Positions 52,892 through 63,960 of a stretch of 64,000 nt of DNA are shown here, in pieces (positions within the stretch are counted from its first letter, which is position 1; the number at the start of each line of letters is the position of its first letter). Position numbers and translations under genes: made by a program. The stretch is from Isoetes taiwanensis. Lineage: Eukaryota > Streptophyta > Lycopodiopsida > Isoetales > Isoetaceae. The stretch is taken from positions 3,718,483 to 3,782,482 of the forward strand of contig JAJEKV010000071.1 in NCBI GenBank assembly GCA_021234155.1. Reading direction: 5' to 3'. Under the pieces are notes generated by a model. That model had not been told where the DNA came from. It searched no databases and worked only from the letters and a program-made list of their open reading frames with translations.

Positions 52892-53790
52892 CTAAATGCT
52901 GGACAGAGAATAATTTGGATACTTCCTAAGGATGTGAATAAATGATTTTGGTCTTGAAAGTTGATGTCTAAACCTAAGCTATACTCTATCTAAGTAGGGA
53001 AGGGCTTTTTCCATGTAGAACTAATAAATGATACATGAGGAAAGAGTATGTTGATGCAATAACAAGCCTAGATCCATATTGTTTATACATTTGGGAATAG
53101 ATTTAATCGTCTGACCACTACCTGTTAAATTCTAGTGAATCGCCTGATTAGTTTTTTTAGACTTGATACTGCAGCTCATAATTCTGTGCACAAGGTGGTT
53201 AAATCTTTTGCACAACATCAACTTACAGGGGGCATTCCTCAAAGATTAACTATAGCTTAGAACACAGATTAATCTTTATTTGCTTTGAACTGATACCTCT
53301 TGTCTTGATAGTATTCTCCATATGAGCGATTGCTGGAAGTATATTAGAGCTGAAGGAAGTATATATATGCCTCCCTTAGCATATTTTGCTTTCCAACAAG
53401 AATGCCAGTATCTGTACTTCTTGATTAATGCTCTGCATAACTAATTAAACTACCATGGCCATTCTTGAATATTCTACCTTAGGCTTGATGTAGCAGTGTA
53501 GATGTATTAATAATTTAAGGTGAATCACTTAGTGAAGCATAGCTGATAATTTGGCCTTGCCTTTAGACTGTATGTTATCAATCAAGCCTGAATGTAAAGC
53601 TCAGATTAGATAAATATTGGACAGAAAATAATTTGGATACTTCTTAAGAATGTGAATAAATGGTTTTGGTCTTGAAAGTTGAGCTCTAGACTTGAGCTAT
53701 ACTTTGTCTAAGTAGGAAAGGGTGTTCTCCATATAGAAATTATAGAATGATCACGAGGAAATAGTCTGTTGATGCTTAAATGTGGAGTTG
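52816..53790 (+). repeat. Diverged direct duplication of an exon and its 3' flank
   Basis: About 52816-53050 and 53576-53785 share ATCAATCAAGCCTGAATGTA, ATAATTTGGATACTTC, TTTTGGTCTTGAAAGTTGA and further words in the same order, with small indels. The copies are separated by about 530 bp. Confidence 0.8.
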
Positions 53791-54450
53791 CTTTGTCGAA
53801 AAGTATGTTACTCAATGTAGATGCCTTGTTGGGCGACACACATGACACAACTACATTGTAGATAGTTGTACACAATTGGAATGCTCCCTTGCATTGTAGT
53901 TCTTTCAGAGTGTTATTTAGCTAGATGGTGCTTAACAATTCGATAAGATGAAATCAAGTTAAATTGAAACATACTAGAGCAATACCAGAGAGCTCAATTG
54001 CACATGACAACTAACTTAGAAATGTGAGTTAAATTTATGCTGTGTAGGTTGACATGAAATGTTTTTGCCGCTTCATATTGGTGGAACTGAATGTCTAATT
54101 GAAGGCACTCAACAAACAGTTTAGAGATGTGTATTCGTTATAGTCAAATCTTGCAGACAAATGTTTGGAAACAAACATGAAATTTGCCAATTTAATTCCA
54201 CATATAATATCTTCCTTGAAACATCAAATGCAAAATATTAACATATTATCATCTCCAATATCTATAGTGAATAAGCTTGTTAAGGTTTAAATGCCTAAAC
54301 AAGGAGAAGGTTGCCCAATGTTTTTTTTTGTCACGGTTGCCCTTAGGTTGGGTTTGGAAATTGTAAAATAGGGCACGTGTTTTTTAGCAATGGTGTTCTG
54401 GTTTTGGTTTTTGTGTTGGGCCTTTTTTTTTGCAGTTTTTCTCCTGCTGT
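53790..54450. other. AT-rich spacer before the Rep gene
   Basis: No gene seen. The last 130 bp contain T-rich tracts and end in a strong acceptor-like TTTTTTTTTGCAG at 54434, so the Rep gene may have an upstream non-coding exon. Confidence 0.45.
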
Positions 54451-54459
54451 AACCGCCGG

Positions 54460-56563
54460 ATGGAGGTGCGCCTGTCGGAAATGGGTCTTCTGTGGCTGGC
54501 GAATCCGGACAGGTGGTCGAAGGTACAGCTGGGCTTCCGGGATGTTTGGAGTTGCCATTTGGAGTCTTTTCTTCTGTATCTGTTAGCTGTTGGATGGCGG
54601 AGACGGCTTGTTCAGTTGTGGGATCTTCAGGTAAATGAGATTTTGCTTGCAATTCTGCTTGCCAGTATGATGCTTCGTAGGCTAGCTAGGAACCCAGGGC
54701 CGTTTGGTTGCGTGGATGAGGAGGGCCGTCCTCCAGAGAGCAGCTCCGTTGCTGCTGCTAGAGCAGTGAGACAAGACATTGCATCCCATGGAGATGGGCT
54801 ATTTCACAGATCTATGTTCTGTGAGGTACCTCCTACTGTGGAGGGGCTGTCCATTCTTGCTGATGCTGCCCAGGATATAGCAGGGGCAGGTAGAAAGAAG
54901 GGCCGTCCAAGGAAGGACCCTTTGGAGAAGGAATGGGAGTTATGGTTGAAGGAATTGAACAAGAAAGAGAAGGCTGAATTAAGAGAGAAGGAGAAGAGGG
55001 CAAAGGAGGAGGGGAAAGCAGATAGAAAGAGAGCTAGATTGGAGAAACAGAAGGACAGGTTGGAGAAGGAGGCTGCTGCTAAGGCACAGAAGGAAAAAAA
55101 GAAGGCTGAGGATGCCATGAAAAAGCAAAAGCGAAGTGGTAAGAGAGGAGTTCCGGATGTGGAGAAGTCCACAGTGACAGATTTGAGCGTCACTGTTAGT
55201 GTTGCAGGTGCTGACATTTCAGAAGCTGTGTACATTGGAACCTGCAAGTTCTTGGATGAGTACTGTATTGCCGGCATTGTGGCTCAAGAACGAGGCAGTG
55301 AGTTAGATCATTTGCATATTCAAGCCACCTTCAGAATGGAATTGACGACGCCTACGTCTGTGAATTCTCGTCTGAAGAATTGGCTGGACTGGGCAGATCA
55401 TAGACCACCTGGCAGTGTTATCATGTGCAAAGCTTTAAAGGATACTCGTCTCCACTGCTTCGAAGGCATGGTCGGGTATTGTCTTAAGGATATTGGTAAG
55501 CTACACTTCCGTTATCACATAAAGGAAGTGACTGCGGAGCAGATGGAAAGAGGGAAGAATTTATACGCTTTGTACGGTGCTGGGGAAATCAAAAACACTG
55601 TAGTTCTGGATAATAGAAATCTTATGCAGAGGGCTAAACATTTTATTCTGTACCATGGCCGAAAACAGCGAACTCCATCCCTTTGTTATACTATTGCAAG
55701 AATGTTGAGAACGGGGGGCTTTATTTTGTCGAGTGCTTGGGTGTTGCCGCTAAACGTTGCATACGTGAGATATGAGAGAGTAGAAGCGGCATGGAGGCTG
55801 ACTTTAGATCCATCTCATGCTTCCATTAAAGACGTGAGGTGCGTGATCTATGGTATCCCAGATGGAACCGCTCCTGTAGAGCGTGTCGGTAAGAGGAGAC
55901 GCAGGTTTTGGGACGATTACATTGCCTCCAGAGAGCTCGATGAATTGGATGGTTCTGATAGTATGCTGGATGGTGAGAGTGGAGGAGATGAGGAGGGGGG
56001 AGGTGAAGAGTACAGAGAGGAGACGCCTGGTTTTATTGCTCCTGTGAACGCTGATGTGTTGCCTTTCCAAGATTACATTTCCCTCGATTTAGATGATAAC
56101 ACGCTTGCTATCTCTTGATTGTATGTTCTGCTCTATAGTCGTTTATGTGCGATAGACATTTACTCTTTGATTTGGTGATGCAGATCCTGATGACGATCGT
56201 GAAGGAAGAGTTGCTGAGTTGTTTTCACCGTTTGTTTCTCTAGATAGTGAGTCTGAGGGCACTGATGTGCAGAAGGAAATAGAGGCTGCTGTCCCTCCTG
56301 TGCATGCAGGCCCCTTTTTTGATCCGCAAGAGATGGCTAAGCACACAGCGCGCATAATCCATGACTTGCAGATTGCTCTGACGAATGCTTTTGATATTCT
56401 TGAAGAATGTCTGTGCGCTATGGATTATCCTGGTATTGATGTGTCGCAGAAGGAAAGGAGGATCTTTCGTGCCGAGATGAACCGTGTGTGCGGCCTTCTG
56501 TTGTGGAAGCTTAGGGACTTTGAGTCGCTTGCTCTTGCTCATGAGAGTACCATGCATGCTTAG
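54460..56563 (+). CDS. HUH endonuclease (CRESS/geminivirus Rep-type), replitron-like
   Basis: ATG 54460 opens 552 codons. In order: an N-terminal region; an AT-hook, KKGRPRKDP (about residue 148); a long charged coiled coil (about 158-230); then an HUH domain with HLHIQ (His284 and His286) and YCLKD (Tyr340, Lys343), the motif II and Y-x-x-K motif III of CRESS Rep proteins, which nick and join single-stranded DNA. No Walker A helicase motif follows; the C-terminal half is unassigned and ends acidic. The ORF stops at 56116-56118. A second part after TGATGCAG (56184-56563, PDDDREGRVAELFSPFVSLD) is in phase with the region only if one base were lost near the stop, so exon 2 may have been cut off by an indel. 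The long intact frame suggests a young or maintained gene. Geminivirus origin is unlikely because of the different architecture. Confidence 0.7.
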
Positions 56564-56569
56564 TTGCAT

Positions 56570-58360
56570 GTGTCTCCATATGTGTGCTCTGGTTGGTTTG
56601 GTTTTTGTAGCAGTGTGGTTTTGCTAGCTTCTAGATGAAGCTAGCGTGCCTTTGTAATTATTTGGCTTGTGAATGAAGTTGGGACGTTTGTAATGAATTG
56701 GCATTAATTTCGTAAAGATTTATATGTGTAAGTTATTTTCAATGGTTGTGGGGTTTTTTTAATTTTTTCCTGCTTTGCAACTTTTTTTTTAACATAAGGA
56801 GCCATAAGGAGCCATAAGGATAAACATCTTCATGATTTTCATGTTTAACATTACTAATGTCATTTAAATTCTTATTATTTTAATTTATTTGTCCTTAAAA
56901 TGAAATTAATCTATGTCGCCATGATTTTAATGTAGCCTTTTAATTTAATGGCAAACTTAATGTCTATTAAGCTTTTTTTTTTAATATACGAATGCCTATT
57001 TTTGAATATTCCTTAATGGTTTGTCTCCTACATGCTTTTCTAATGCGAAATTGAATCCAAGCAGCTCCCAATCTACTTTCTTGGGTTTGTAGCATATTGG
57101 ACCGGATCTGTAGCAAGGTGTAGACCATAAGCGCCTGCACTTGCAAATCTTTTCATTTTTCACATTCCGGAAGGAGACTATAAACATTATCTCAGTTGAT
57201 TGAAATATCTTGTTGTTGTATGCGCTCCTTTGCTGCCATGGCTAAATACAACCATCATCCATTAAACTTATGAATCTTATGTTGGACAAGACAATAGAGA
57301 TTGTCAACCCAATAAAGGTCCAAACCTAAGAAATAAAATTACCTCCGCTCATTTCTACATTCCACAATAGACTGACATTTGATTTTAAGTAGATAGCCTT
57401 GTTTTATATGTTGATTTGTCTTCCGTTTCACTCTCATCTGCACACTAATATTTTTCTATTTTTGCACAATAGAATCACGTTACTCTTGCTGGATTTGATC
57501 GGCTTTCAAGTTTTTGATGATCCAATTGTGTGTCTATATAATTTGATTGCAGTAATTCACTGGTTCTCCAATTGCCCCTAAATGAGTTGTTGACATGAAC
57601 CTCTTCTGCTATAAAACATTGAAGATTTAAGGCATAATCAAACTTACTGCAGTGAACCTCTTCTGCTATAAAACATTGAAGATTTAAGGCATGACCGGAC
57701 TTACTGCAGTTTTCTACTAAAGAAACGGTCTCTTACCTGGAAAGCGGAGCTCTTTTCAGATTTTGCTTGTCTCAGCACAAGAATTCAATGAAATTTAATG
57801 GAGCTTTTCTTCTCATTTGACATTTGGGCTTCTGAATAACACTATTTCATCGCACACATCATGTTTTATTTTCTTAAAGTCACGTGTGATCTTATGCCCT
57901 TGCTTCGTAAGTTTTTCAAAGAAGTTGTGCCCTATTTGAAGTTGTCCTTTTCTTTCTGTTGTCTGCCGGATCAGATCAAACCAAATAGGTTAATGGTTGG
58001 ATGGCCGAGTCTCTTGCACATACTATTTCAAAATGTTTTTTATTTCACGCTAGTAAAATAGCTGTTACCCAGTATGTTGTGCATTGCGTGTATTGATTCT
58101 AATGGTGATTCTAATACTACAACATCGTGTATGAGAACATAATGCCGTCCATAAGTATCTAGGAAACAAGGTCATATTCCCAGTCCATAATTAATATTCA
58201 AAAGCTTTCATAAACCACAAGCATTCTTACAACAAAGATACGCCATTTAATTCCTCAAAGCAGTTAACACAAAACTGAAAGTTGGGTGAACCAACCACTA
58301 GCATATGCATACTATGTTGGGACAAGGATTTTCCCAGAAAGAACATACATGATTTGGCAA
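56570..58360. other. Spacer with one tandem duplication
   Basis: AT-rich. CATAAGGAGC is repeated three times at 56794-56823. An exon-like minus-strand ORF (57187-56996, CKCRRLWSTPCYRSGPICYK) has no recognised relatives. Nothing else is supported. Confidence 0.45.
57596..57709. repeat. 57-bp tandem duplication
   Basis: Two copies of a 57-bp sequence beginning TGAACCTCTTCTGCTATAAA and ending TTACTGCAG, differing at about 4 positions. Confidence 0.9.
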
Positions 58361-58367
58361 AGAAAGA

Positions 58368-58956
58368 CTAATCGAACAAACTGAAACCCATATCGTCATC
58401 ACTTTCTTCCTTGGGCTCCTCCTGTAACATAAAAGGCAAAAACTCAAAAACAAAAATTGGATCACAATGGTTCAGAAGGCCTGAATGGCATATTTATACA
58501 CACCTTAGGTTCTTCCTTTGCTGCTTCTGCAGCAGGTGCAGCAGCACCAGCAGCTGGAGCAGCAGCACTAACAGCAATACCACCACCACCACCACCTAAA
58601 TAATCCAGAAGCACAACATAACTTATTTTCTGCCCATCACATAAAAGATAAAATTTACAAATTTGCTGCGTATCATAGCAAGAAAAATTACCAGAGCCTA
58701 TATTCATTATCAGATCATCAACGCTTCTCTTCTCCAAAAGCTTGGCGAACAGACTTGGCCAGTATGATTCGATCTTCACATTTGCAGCCTTAACCAAAGT
58801 ACTAATTTTTTCGGCCTGTTCAATCAGTCTAAGCTTAAATGAGCAAAAACAAATGAAAACAAGAATTTCAAACAAGTAATATCGCACCGTGATAGGAATT
58901 CCATCGTCGTGAAGAATGAGAGAGGCATATGTGCAGGCAAGCTCCCCGGCCGACAT
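58368..58956 (-). CDS. RPP1: 60S acidic ribosomal protein P1
   Basis: This is a component of the ribosomal stalk, forming P1/P2 dimers on P0 and recruiting GTPase translation factors. Four exons with GT-AG sites: 58956-58888, 58815-58692, 58595-58504 and 58421-58368, giving 112 residues, the usual size. Exon 1 encodes [20 protein letters not shown]. Exon 2 has [20 protein letters not shown] then [20 protein letters not shown], the P1 dimerisation domain. Exon 3 is the Gly/Ala/Pro hinge, and exon 4 ends [13 protein letters not shown], the invariant stalk C-terminus. An upstream in-frame ATG at 58986 would add ten residues but the MSAGEL start fits the family. No disruption is seen. Confidence 0.95.
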
Positions 58957-58986
58957 GGCTATGGATCGGATGCGCTGCTCGTTCAA

Positions 58987-59028
58987 AAAACCTAAACCTA
59001 ATTTCTAAACCTAAACCTAACCAAACCG
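58987..59028 (-). promoter_or_regulatory. Telo-box-like repeats upstream of P1
   Basis: On the plus strand AAACCTAAACCTAA occurs at 58991 and again as AAACCTAAACCTAACC at 59008, close variants of the AAACCCTAA telo-box that is common just upstream of plant ribosomal protein genes. They sit 30-70 bases upstream of the P1 start, within the likely 5' untranslated region or promoter. Confidence 0.6.
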
Positions 59029-59039
59029 GAAGGTTGAAA

Positions 59040-60310
59040 TACTTCAAAACAAGGTCCTTTGAATAAAGGTCATATGGAATGCTATATTTAGGTAATAGTG
59101 CAACAACACAATAAAAATTGTAGGCAATGCATCTAGGCATTGCCAGCGGATATGGAATTAATATTCTTATTTGCACCGGAGAGTTATGCTGGGCAGTCGT
59201 CTTGGCAATACTTGATGGTACTTAACTTTCAAGGATTTGGCCCTTCAACTTGCCAACGACAAGGTAGCACTGAAATAGAGCTCCAGCTTTATGCTTTTGC
59301 CAAAGTTTGCCCTCGATCGCACTATCTCCGCCCGATTTGAGTTATTAAACAAATCAATGGAAACCCTTCCTGGCTTCAACATGGAGACACTTTCAAATTT
59401 CCATGAAATTCTGAAGGGTTTCCAATGCTAATCCGGAAGGGTTTCCGCTAAGAATAGAATCAATCTAAATTCTTTGGGTGGAAGAGATCCACCGCTAATT
59501 AATTCTCTGCAATTAATTCTCGCAATTGTTTTTGAAGAGCTTTTTTGAAGGGAAACCTTCTGTTCTTTCCTCCTCCTCAGGTATTACAACCTACCCAAAA
59601 AAAAAAGGACACCCGGTCAAACTAGCTTAGACCTCAGCCATACTAGCCTTGACATCAATCTTAGTCAATCCCTCGATTGTCTTATTACTTTGATCTTGTA
59701 TAGGCCAACAAAATCAGTGCTAACCATCTTCGGTCAGAGACTGTTTTTAAATACTACTCTTTAGCTAAAAAAACAATATATATTATCATCTTATTCATAC
59801 TAGAATAACAATATGTCTTAGATGGAAACTTTGTCATTCAGAGATCATAAAACTACACTGTTAAGTCCCATCTACATTCTAAAACAAAACTGAGAACCTA
59901 TGGTTCATAAATGCATTACTGCTGTATGGGAGTTCAATTAGTTAAACCAGCAATGACCTACTTAAAAGATTTGTTCAATTATCATCTTATTCGTGTATTA
60001 ACACATTTCAAAAGCTTGATGCCATAGATCCAACAGAAGCCCGAGAATAACGTATTTAACTCTGCAAATAAAATATGGGGCAGCATAACACTAGCCAGCA
60101 AACTGCAGAATATCAAGACCAGTGTATCAGTCATGTTAAATGTCTAGGTCCCATTTTCTCGACCTCTAAGCCTGTATGAGGATCAATATTTCAGAATGAA
60201 CATCTACCAAAACTACTTTATCATCCATAAGCATGCATACGACAAACATTTTAGATCTGTATCCCATATTTGGTTTAACATATCATTCATAAAAGATCAA
60301 AATACAAATG
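59040..60310. other. Spacer, no gene supported
   Basis: AT-rich DNA with no recognised coding potential between the P1 promoter and the LINE tail. Confidence 0.5.
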
Positions 60311-60316
60311 CTCTTA

Positions 60317-60381
60317 AATAGAATAGAATAGAATAGAATAGAATAGAATAGAATAGAATAGAATAGAATAGAATAGAATAG
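60317..60381 (-). repeat. (AATAG)13 microsatellite, LINE 3' tail
   Basis: Thirteen AATAG units. On the minus strand these read (CTATT)n and directly follow the LINE C-terminal coding region, where non-LTR elements often carry a simple-repeat tail. Confidence 0.85.
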
Positions 60382-60835
60382 ATTTTTTAACGTCCACGGA
60401 GACCAATAGGTCATGGGACCCATACAATGGGCTAGTACAATCATTACTACTAGGATTAAAAAACCCCTGCCTCGAAAGGTTTTCAAGGGAAAAACCTTTG
60501 CAGTAATGATGATACTAGACAAGCGGAGATAATGACTACTGAGGGCTCAGTAATTGCAGACGTTTATCTAGAACCTCAAGTATGTATAATGCCAAGTCAT
60601 GCACAGATGGTGCTCTGAGAAGTTGTGGAAGCGTGGAATGGAATGCTAAGGTCAAAAAATGATTCTGGACTATCTCAAAAGCAGGGCAACTCAGAAGAGT
60701 ATGGCTTTCATCTTCAATAACCATGTGGCGGCAAATGGGCACATAGTCTAAACTTCGCGGCAATTGTGGCCGCTCCCATCTACCTGTCTCAATCCGTAGC
60801 CTGTGGGACCCCGTGCGAATTGATGCAAAAGTCTT
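60382..60835 (-). pseudogene. LINE C-terminal zinc-binding region, 5'-truncated copy
   Basis: The minus strand reads KTFASIRTGSHRLRIETGRW, ERPQLPRSLDYVPICRHMVI and EDESHTLLSCPAFEIVQNHF, ending LDKRLQLLSPQ at 60536. The words FRTGSHxLRIExGRW and CxxC..EDExHxLxxCP are typical of the C-terminus of many LINE ORF2 proteins. The rest of ORF2 is missing. A 150-bp 3' untranslated part and the simple-repeat tail follow. Confidence 0.75.
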
Positions 60836-60839
60836 ACTT

Positions 60840-61480
60840 GTGCTTCACTGTAATACACAACCAGAATTTAAACAAAATATTGTTTTCCATAGCTATATTG
60901 GCCAAATACTAAAGGTATTTAACTTGCTTATCCAAAATAAAGGAGCCCGCCTTGCCTTTAAGAAGCAACATAAGGCCCTATGTTTTGATTGAAAAATTAA
61001 CAAGAGTGCAAAACACATTTGTAATAGTATCATCTTAAAGCAAAGAAACTGGAACTTGTTACCCTGATATTCTCTTAACGATAATCATTCAACCATATTT
61101 GATATAACAGCAACTTCGCTAGTTTCCACTTTGTCTTCATGTTTTCTATCCTCAAATTCACCACACAACAGCAGCAAGGACAACATAAAGCACAAAGGGA
61201 AGAGATTACCCCTACTTGCATCCAATCAATACAATGTTAGCTAGAATATGGGTGACATTGCAAGGGCCAAAAGGTACCTTGGGTAATCTCGGCTTATGGC
61301 CTGTTACCCCTTGTACCAGTTGTCCAAGCAATGTTAGACTGAAAATTATACTATTCACAAGTAGCATATGGAAATCAGACCTGCGCCCTAAGGCATTCTT
61401 AGATCATTTCATATAAACCTTGTGACCTCCTTCTGATTGTATAATTCTCCCAGAACTAAATTTATTTTACCAAATAGACA
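60840..61480. other. Spacer, no gene supported
   Basis: AT-rich DNA without recognised coding content; part of it is likely an intron or flank of the exon at 61491-61789. Confidence 0.45.
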
Positions 61481-61490
61481 CCAGAATTAC

Positions 61491-61789
61491 CTGTATTTCT
61501 TCTTGTTCAGACTCATAATCATCTTCAGGATGTGTTTCAGGAACAAATGCTTCAGTATCCCTTCTAAAATGTAGCAGATCTGTCTTAGGCATCTTGGCGC
61601 CATAGCTAAATTGTTTATTGCCTCTATGAGCATCAGTTTTACCTCGTTTCTGTCCCATCTCAGAACAAGCCTCTTTATTAAATGTAGGATCACCCAAGTC
61701 TAATTTATCAGGCAGAGATCCAACTCTTCTTCTACGTAGCCATTGGAGTCGGAGCTGAAGGACATACCATCTGTGTCATAATCTGCCAT
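61491..61789 (-). CDS. Unidentified host-like exon
   Basis: ATG 61789 reads MADYDTDGMSFSSDSNGY. After one frame change near 61735 it continues RRRVGSLPDKLDLGDPTFNK, EACSEMGQKRGKTDAHRGNK, KMPKTDLLHFRRDTEAFVPE and THPEDDYESEQEEIQ, ending at a CAG/GTAATT donor (61491). It is acidic and charged with no recognised domain. It is very coding-like, so it may be a real host gene with a single error or recent frameshift, or the exon start may be different. Confidence 0.4.
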
Positions 61790-61989
61790 TTTATTCCTTG
61801 TGATGTATAATCTAAAAGGCAAAAGCCCGAGAACTTTGTATACCCAGAGAGTCTTTTCAGTACTACTCTGTTGTAGCATGCCAAATATCCAGCAGATCTT
61901 AAAGTAAAAACCTTTTTTCCAGCATCCATTCTGCTATAGGAATGAGGCCACAGGTCATGGCCATCTGTTTGCCCTAATTTAAGAAGAGA

Positions 61990-62500
61990 AATATGACTGT
62001 AAAGTTACCCATGAAGCTATCCTCAGCGGACCAGCTGTTTTTGGCTAAATCCTAAAGGACAAGCGCCAAAAATCCTTCTATATCTTAGGTTACCATACTA
62101 AAACGTGTATAGCATAACTAGTTTTGTATAGTTAGGTAGAATATTAAGTATATTGATGTATTCCGAGCCTAAAATCCATCTACATTCATAAATGCAATGT
62201 AAAATACTATCTCCAATTCAGGTATGTAGTCAGTCATATACTCTGGAAATTTAGAGAATATTTTCAACATTATCATTATAAAGATGGCTTATCCCCTATT
62301 AAATACACGTGTCAAGTGGATATTAAGACCTCTGGTATTTAGCAAATATCAAACATAAACCAGTGGTAAACTTCCCCCATTTAGAGAAACTTACATGTTG
62401 CCTAGTCTAAAGAAGTTAAACTCTTAGTAACATTTGAAGTCCTAGGACTTGTCTTATGGATGTGATCCAAAATCTTACTTGAAATATTCTCAATGGTATA
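61990..62500. other. Spacer between host-like exon and copia element
   Basis: AT-rich, no supported features. No LTR of the copia element was identified here; its pol appears truncated at about 62.6 kb. Confidence 0.45.
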
Positions 62501-62599
62501 GCATGTCTTTAAGTAACTATGTCTTTAGCATGTCTTTAGCAGGTCTTCCCTCAACCTTGAGTTCCCAAAACTCCCCACGGACAACCGCAACTAACCCCC

Positions 62600-63960
62600 A
62601 GGCAATGCAACTCATGCTGTCTGAAAACAGTATAGTTGGCCCACCCTGATAAATTTTCAATTCATCTAACAAACGTCTTACCCAAGCTATTACTTTGGTA
62701 GCCAAAGATGTGGAGTTGTATTCTGTCTCTGCTGTAGATATTGTCACACATGATTGTTTTTTGCTTTTCCAAGCAATTGTAGCTCCACCTATCATAAGGC
62801 AGTATCCAGTAGTTGACTTTCTAGAGTCAATGTCACTTCCCCAATCTTCATCGGCATACCCTGTAAGAGTTAAATTGCTATTGCTAAAGGTTAGACCATG
62901 AGTTTGAGTGAATTTCAAATATCTGAGTACCCTTTTTGCTATTGCCCAATGTTGGTACCCTGGATTATTTGTGAATCTGCTGAGAAGGCTCACAGTAAAT
63001 GAAATGTCTGGCCTGGTACTATTTGACACAAAAAGCAAACAACCTATCAACTCTCTATAGGGTACCCTTTCCATTTGTTCCTGCTCTGCCATTGTTTTAA
63101 GGCTCATGTCTGAAGACAATTTAAGTCCTTGTACAATAGGTGTCTTAGACACATTGCAATCTGTCATGTGAAATCTTTTGAGCATACCTTCAATGTTCCC
63201 CTTTTGTGTAATAGTCAGTCTTTTATTGTGCATATCTCTGCTTACTTCCATTCCTAGGAATTTCCTCAACTGCCCTAGATCTGTCATTTGAAACTTGTTT
63301 TCCAGAATTTGCTTGCAATGCTCTAATATTTCTGGATCACTTGGAACCATAATATTGTCATCCACATATAGGGCAATAATGCAGAATTGACTCCCCCTGT
63401 TCAAAATGTAAATATTTCCATCATTTAGAAATTTATTGAAACCTTGTTTTTGCAGATATTGATCAATGCATTTGTACCACATCCTTGGGGATTGTTTTAA
63501 ACCATAGACTGCACGTTTGAGTTTCCACACCATGCCTTCTTGTTTTACTTCAAAACCAGATGCTTGTCTCATGTAAACTTCCTCATCAAGCTCAGCATTT
63601 AAGAATACTGTGCTTACATCCATGTGATGTACTTCCAAGCAGTTTGCATTTGCAAATGTTAGCAGAATTCTTATGCTGGTTAGTTTAACTATTGGTGAGA
63701 ATGTCTCTTCATAATTCATTCCCTTTCTTTGTGTGAATCCCTGTGCCACAAGTTGTGCCTTGAACTTTAGTTCACCATTTAAGCCTGTTTTTAATTTGTA
63801 AATCCATTTGCTGCCTATAACATTTTTATCCTTGGGTTTCACAACTACATCATAGGTGTTTGTTCTAGCAAATGCTTGCATTTCTTCCCATATGGCCTGC
63901 TTCCATTCTTTAGAATATTCAGATTTAATGGCTTCTTCATAACTTAGGGGAATGGTAGGT
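62600..63960 (-). pseudogene. Ty1/copia reverse transcriptase and RNase H
   Basis: The minus strand keeps a single long frame. SKWIYKLKTGLNGELKFKAQ and LVAQGFTQRKGMNYEETFSP open the RT; FLNAELDEEVYMRQ, RAVYGLKQSPRMWY and the catalytic YVDDNIM (about 63360) follow. The RNase H segment includes GYADEDWGSDIDSRKSTTGY and WKSKKQSCVTISTAETEY. The frame leaves the family pattern after FSDSMSCIAW (about 62645), so the end of RNase H is lost. A stop near 63960 lies before the start of RT. Integrase would be to the right of the window. Confidence 0.9.

Noticed and set aside
54804-55277. Minus-strand Phe/Ser-rich ORF
   Set aside because: It is the antisense of the Lys/Glu-rich coiled coil of the Rep-type gene.
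54460-56118. Integrated geminivirus copy
   Set aside because: Only the HUH motifs resemble Rep. There is no helicase, no coat protein gene, no nonanucleotide origin seen, and the long AT-hook/coiled-coil N-terminus does not fit.
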